In this document: positions 6,736 to 8,342 of the stretch, piece after piece
Position numbering within the stretch: the stretch's first letter is position 1
Layout: every line of letters starts with the position of its first letter
Origin: an uncultured Butyricicoccus sp.
GTDB lineage: Bacteria; Bacillota; Clostridia; Oscillospirales; Butyricicoccaceae
DNA: 8,342 nucleotides
Direction of reading: 5' to 3'
Assembly (NCBI GenBank): GCA_900544475.1
Contig: UQVU01000078.1
Span: 1-8,342 of the forward strand
Notes under the pieces: generated by a model
What the model saw: the letters and a program-made list of their open reading frames with translations, nothing else
Databases searched by the model: none
What the model was told of the DNA's origin: nothing
Position numbers and translations under genes: made by a program

Positions 6736-8102
6736 TTATTCAACTTCCTCCCCCATAAACAGTGCAAGCGCACGCTCCATGCGCATTCCGCGGCTGCCCT
6801 TGAACAGCAGCGCGTCACCCGGCTTTGCGTCCGCGCGAAGCGCCCGCACCAGCTCGTTCTGGTCGTCAAAGGCGTGGACCGCTGTCATTCCCTTTTCCTT
6901 CGCGCCGCGCACGATGGCGTCCGCCGACGGGCCGTAGGCGTAAAGCACGTCGGCGAACTCTGCGGCGGCTCTGCCCGCTCTGCGGTGGCCCTCCTCGGTG
7001 TAGTCGCCAAGCTCGAGCATCGAGCCGAGCACCGCGATGCGGCGGCCGCCCTCGCCCAGCGTGCCGAGCACGCGCAGCGTCGCCTCCATGGCGTCCGGGC
7101 TTGCGTTGTAGCAGTCGGCATAGATGCGGAAGCCGTTCTGCTCGTAGATATTCTGCCGCATTCCGCTTGCGGTGTAGGACGAAAGGCCGCGGACGATGTT
7201 CTCGACTGTTTCGCCCATCAGGAGGCCGACAGACGCCGCCGCGAGCGCATTTAAGACGTTATGTGCGCCCGGAATAGAGAGATTCGCCGTGAAGCTCTCT
7301 CCAATCGGCAGAGTTTCGGACTCCAACCCATTGTTTTTCACGGTAAAGCTGCCGTCCTCGCGCAGCTGCGCGACAAGGTCGCACGCCTCGTTCTCGACGC
7401 CGTAGGTGCAGACCTTGCAGCCGAGGCTGTCGCGCTTGTCCCACAGCAGCGGCTCGTCGCCGCACAGGACAGCCGTGCCGCCCTCGCGCAGACCTTCGAG
7501 AATTTCGAGCTTCGCCTTGCAGATGCCCTCGCGCGAGCCGAGAAACTCGATGTGCGAGGTGCCGATGTTGGTGATAACGGCATAGTCCGGCTGTGCCGCC
7601 GCCGTCATGCGCGACAGTTCATGCCCATCTCGGCCACCATGACCTCTGTGTCCTTCGTCATGCGCATGAGCGTCAGCGGCAGGCCGATTTCGTTATTGAG
7701 GTTGCCCTCGGTCTTTTCCGCGCGGAACTGCTGCGCGAGCGTGGCGTAAAGCAGCTCCTTCGTGGTGGTCTTGCCGACCGAGCCGGTCACGCCGACGACC
7801 ACGCCGCCGCACATCGTGCGGTAGCCGCCTGCCAGGTCGAGCAGCGCCTGCGAGGTGTTCTCGACGTAGAGCGCCGGGACCGGATATTCCTCGCATTCTC
7901 TGTGGCTCATGACCGCCGCCGCGCCGTTTTCGAGCGCCTTGCCGATGAAGTCATGTCCGTCGAAGCGTTCGCCCGCGAGCGGCAGGAACAGCGCCTCCTC
8001 CGGAATGCGCCGCGAGTCGGTCGAAACCGCGCAAAGGGTCACATCGCCCTTCGCTTCTCCCTTCGTCCACTCCGCCGCCTGCGCCAGTGTAAATCGTTCC
8101 AT
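6736..8102 (-). pseudogene. murF: MurF, UDP-MurNAc-tripeptide:D-Ala-D-Ala ligase, broken by a 13-base deletion
   Basis: MurF is the cytosolic ATP-dependent ligase that adds D-Ala-D-Ala to UDP-MurNAc-tripeptide. The ATG at 8102 has a GGGGGA ribosome site. The first frame (8102 to a TGA at 7605-7607, 165 residues) carries the N-terminal substrate domain, the P-loop G-S-V-G-K-T-T-T-K-E, N-L-N-N-E-I-G-L-P-L and V-A-E-M-G-M-N, then ends. The second frame continues with L-S-R-M-T-A-A-A-Q-P-D-Y and holds the remaining motifs: A-H-N-V-L-N-A, D-C-Y-N-A-S-P-D-A-M and L-F-K-G-S-R-G-M. Against the usual M-G-M-N-x-x-G-E-(L/I) pattern, exactly four residues plus one base are missing at 7614-7618. The second frame has an ATG at 7608 overlapping the TGA, so two fragments could be made, but each is only part of a Mur ligase. 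Restored, the protein would be about 459 residues, normal for MurF. As murF is essential, a sequencing or assembly error is the likeliest cause. Confidence 0.9.
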
Positions 8103-8146
8103 GCCGTTTCCCCCAGTTGGTTTTACTTTTGCTTTATTGAGCGTAG

Positions 8147-8165
8147 GGGCGCACAGTGTGCGCCC
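8147..8165. repeat. REP-like GC-rich palindrome
   Basis: GGGCGCACAGTGTGCGCCC has nine-base arms around a single G and is preceded by TAG. Short palindromes of the form TAGGGGC...GCCC are, from memory, scattered between genes in many gut clostridial genomes, so this is probably one copy of a dispersed repeat. It lies in the murF leader, 45 bases before the start codon, and no T tract follows on either strand. Confidence 0.6.
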
Positions 8166-8197
8166 ATTCCTGTTTTCTGTGTAAGATGCCCGCAAAG

Positions 8198-8213
8198 GAA
8201 GTGTTCTCACTTC
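8198..8213. repeat. Short perfect inverted repeat in the murF leader
   Basis: GAAGTG and CACTTC are exact complements around the four-base spacer TTCT. It could fold as an RNA hairpin in the murF leader or bind a dimeric regulator. It lacks a following T tract on either strand, so it is not a terminator. Chance is possible at this length. Confidence 0.4.
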
Positions 8214-8306
8214 AAATTTGCAATCCATCATTACACGGGATGTGGTTTAATGGAACACCTGCAGGGGTGTGCGCACTGTGGAAAACTTTGCCGATGGTGA
8301 TAAAGG

Positions 8307-8323
8307 CTGCAAATGATTTGCAG
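8307..8323. repeat. 17-base perfect palindrome
   Basis: CTGCAAATGATTTGCAG has eight-base arms around a single central G. It sits directly before the truncated palindrome at the right edge. It may be an operator for the murF promoter region or part of a composite repeat; nothing decides between these. Confidence 0.5.
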
Positions 8324-8342
8324 GGGACGATGCTCGTCATCG
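8324..8342. repeat. Partial REP-like palindrome cut by the window edge
   Basis: After GGGGA the bases CGATG and CATCG pair around CTCGT, and the sequence then runs off the window. If the next bases were TCCC the whole would be a GGGA-CGATG...CATCG-TCCC element of the same design as 8147-8165. The completion is a prediction, not seen. Confidence 0.4.

Larger units (their letters stand above)
8103..8342. other. Palindrome-rich region upstream of murF
   Basis: No gene is supported in these 240 bases. The murF frame stays open upstream to 8231, but those residues do not resemble a MurF N-terminus and no ribosome site precedes them. Base composition is less GC-rich than in the genes. Four perfect short inverted repeats fall here (8147-8165, 8198-8213, 8307-8323 and one starting near 8328 that reaches the window edge). 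Only a poor promoter candidate is seen on the minus strand (TTCCAT, 16 bases, TAATGA, near 8230-8257). murF would normally be preceded by murE or ftsI; neither is in view. Confidence 0.5.

Noticed and set aside
7605..8231. N-terminally extended MurF starting at 8231
   Set aside because: The added 43 residues run through the palindromic element and lack a ribosome site; the start at 8102 matches the family N-terminus.
8277..8285. DnaA box-like TTTTCCACA on the minus strand
   Set aside because: A single near-match with no cluster, no AT-rich unwinding region and no dnaA/dnaN nearby; not an origin.

Overview
The window is a chimera of two unrelated bacterial sources, joined near position 1840. 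Every gene lies on the minus strand, so transcription runs from high to low coordinates.

Positions 1-1840 are enterobacterial. They hold the last 88 codons of hypE (maturation of [NiFe]-hydrogenase) and, 62 bases on, the first 503 codons of fhlA (sigma-54 activator of the formate hydrogenlyase regulon), which runs off the left edge. The hypE-fhlA order is that of the Escherichia/Klebsiella/Enterobacter hyp locus. The proteins are close to those remembered for E. coli K-12 but differ at many positions, so a relative such as Klebsiella or Enterobacter is more likely than a K-12 cloning host.

Positions 1841-8342 are a GC-rich Firmicute, most likely a gut clostridium of the Ruminococcaceae/Oscillospirales kind (inferred from protein flavour and gene order). 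This part is a division and cell-wall (dcw) cluster in the order murF, mraY, ftsW, murG, ftsQ. Together the genes make UDP-MurNAc-pentapeptide (MurF), attach it to the lipid carrier (MraY), add GlcNAc to give lipid II (MurG), polymerise it at the septum (FtsW) and scaffold the divisome (FtsQ/DivIB). Genes abut or are 12-24 bases apart, except for a structured 170-base gap before murG. No murD lies between mraY and ftsW.

Behind ftsQ is a promoter-like region (about 1856-1921) that probably served the next clostridial gene, but the junction cuts it off and it now points into the hypE fragment. The murF gene is broken by an apparent 13-base deletion in a conserved active-site segment. The 240 bases upstream of murF hold no convincing gene but several perfect short palindromes, two of which look like members of a dispersed repeat family. 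I see no CRISPR, tRNA, rRNA, transposase or new defence system. The points most worth attention are the junction, the murF lesion, the acidic Ser/Asp/Tyr tail of FtsQ and the palindromic intergenic elements.
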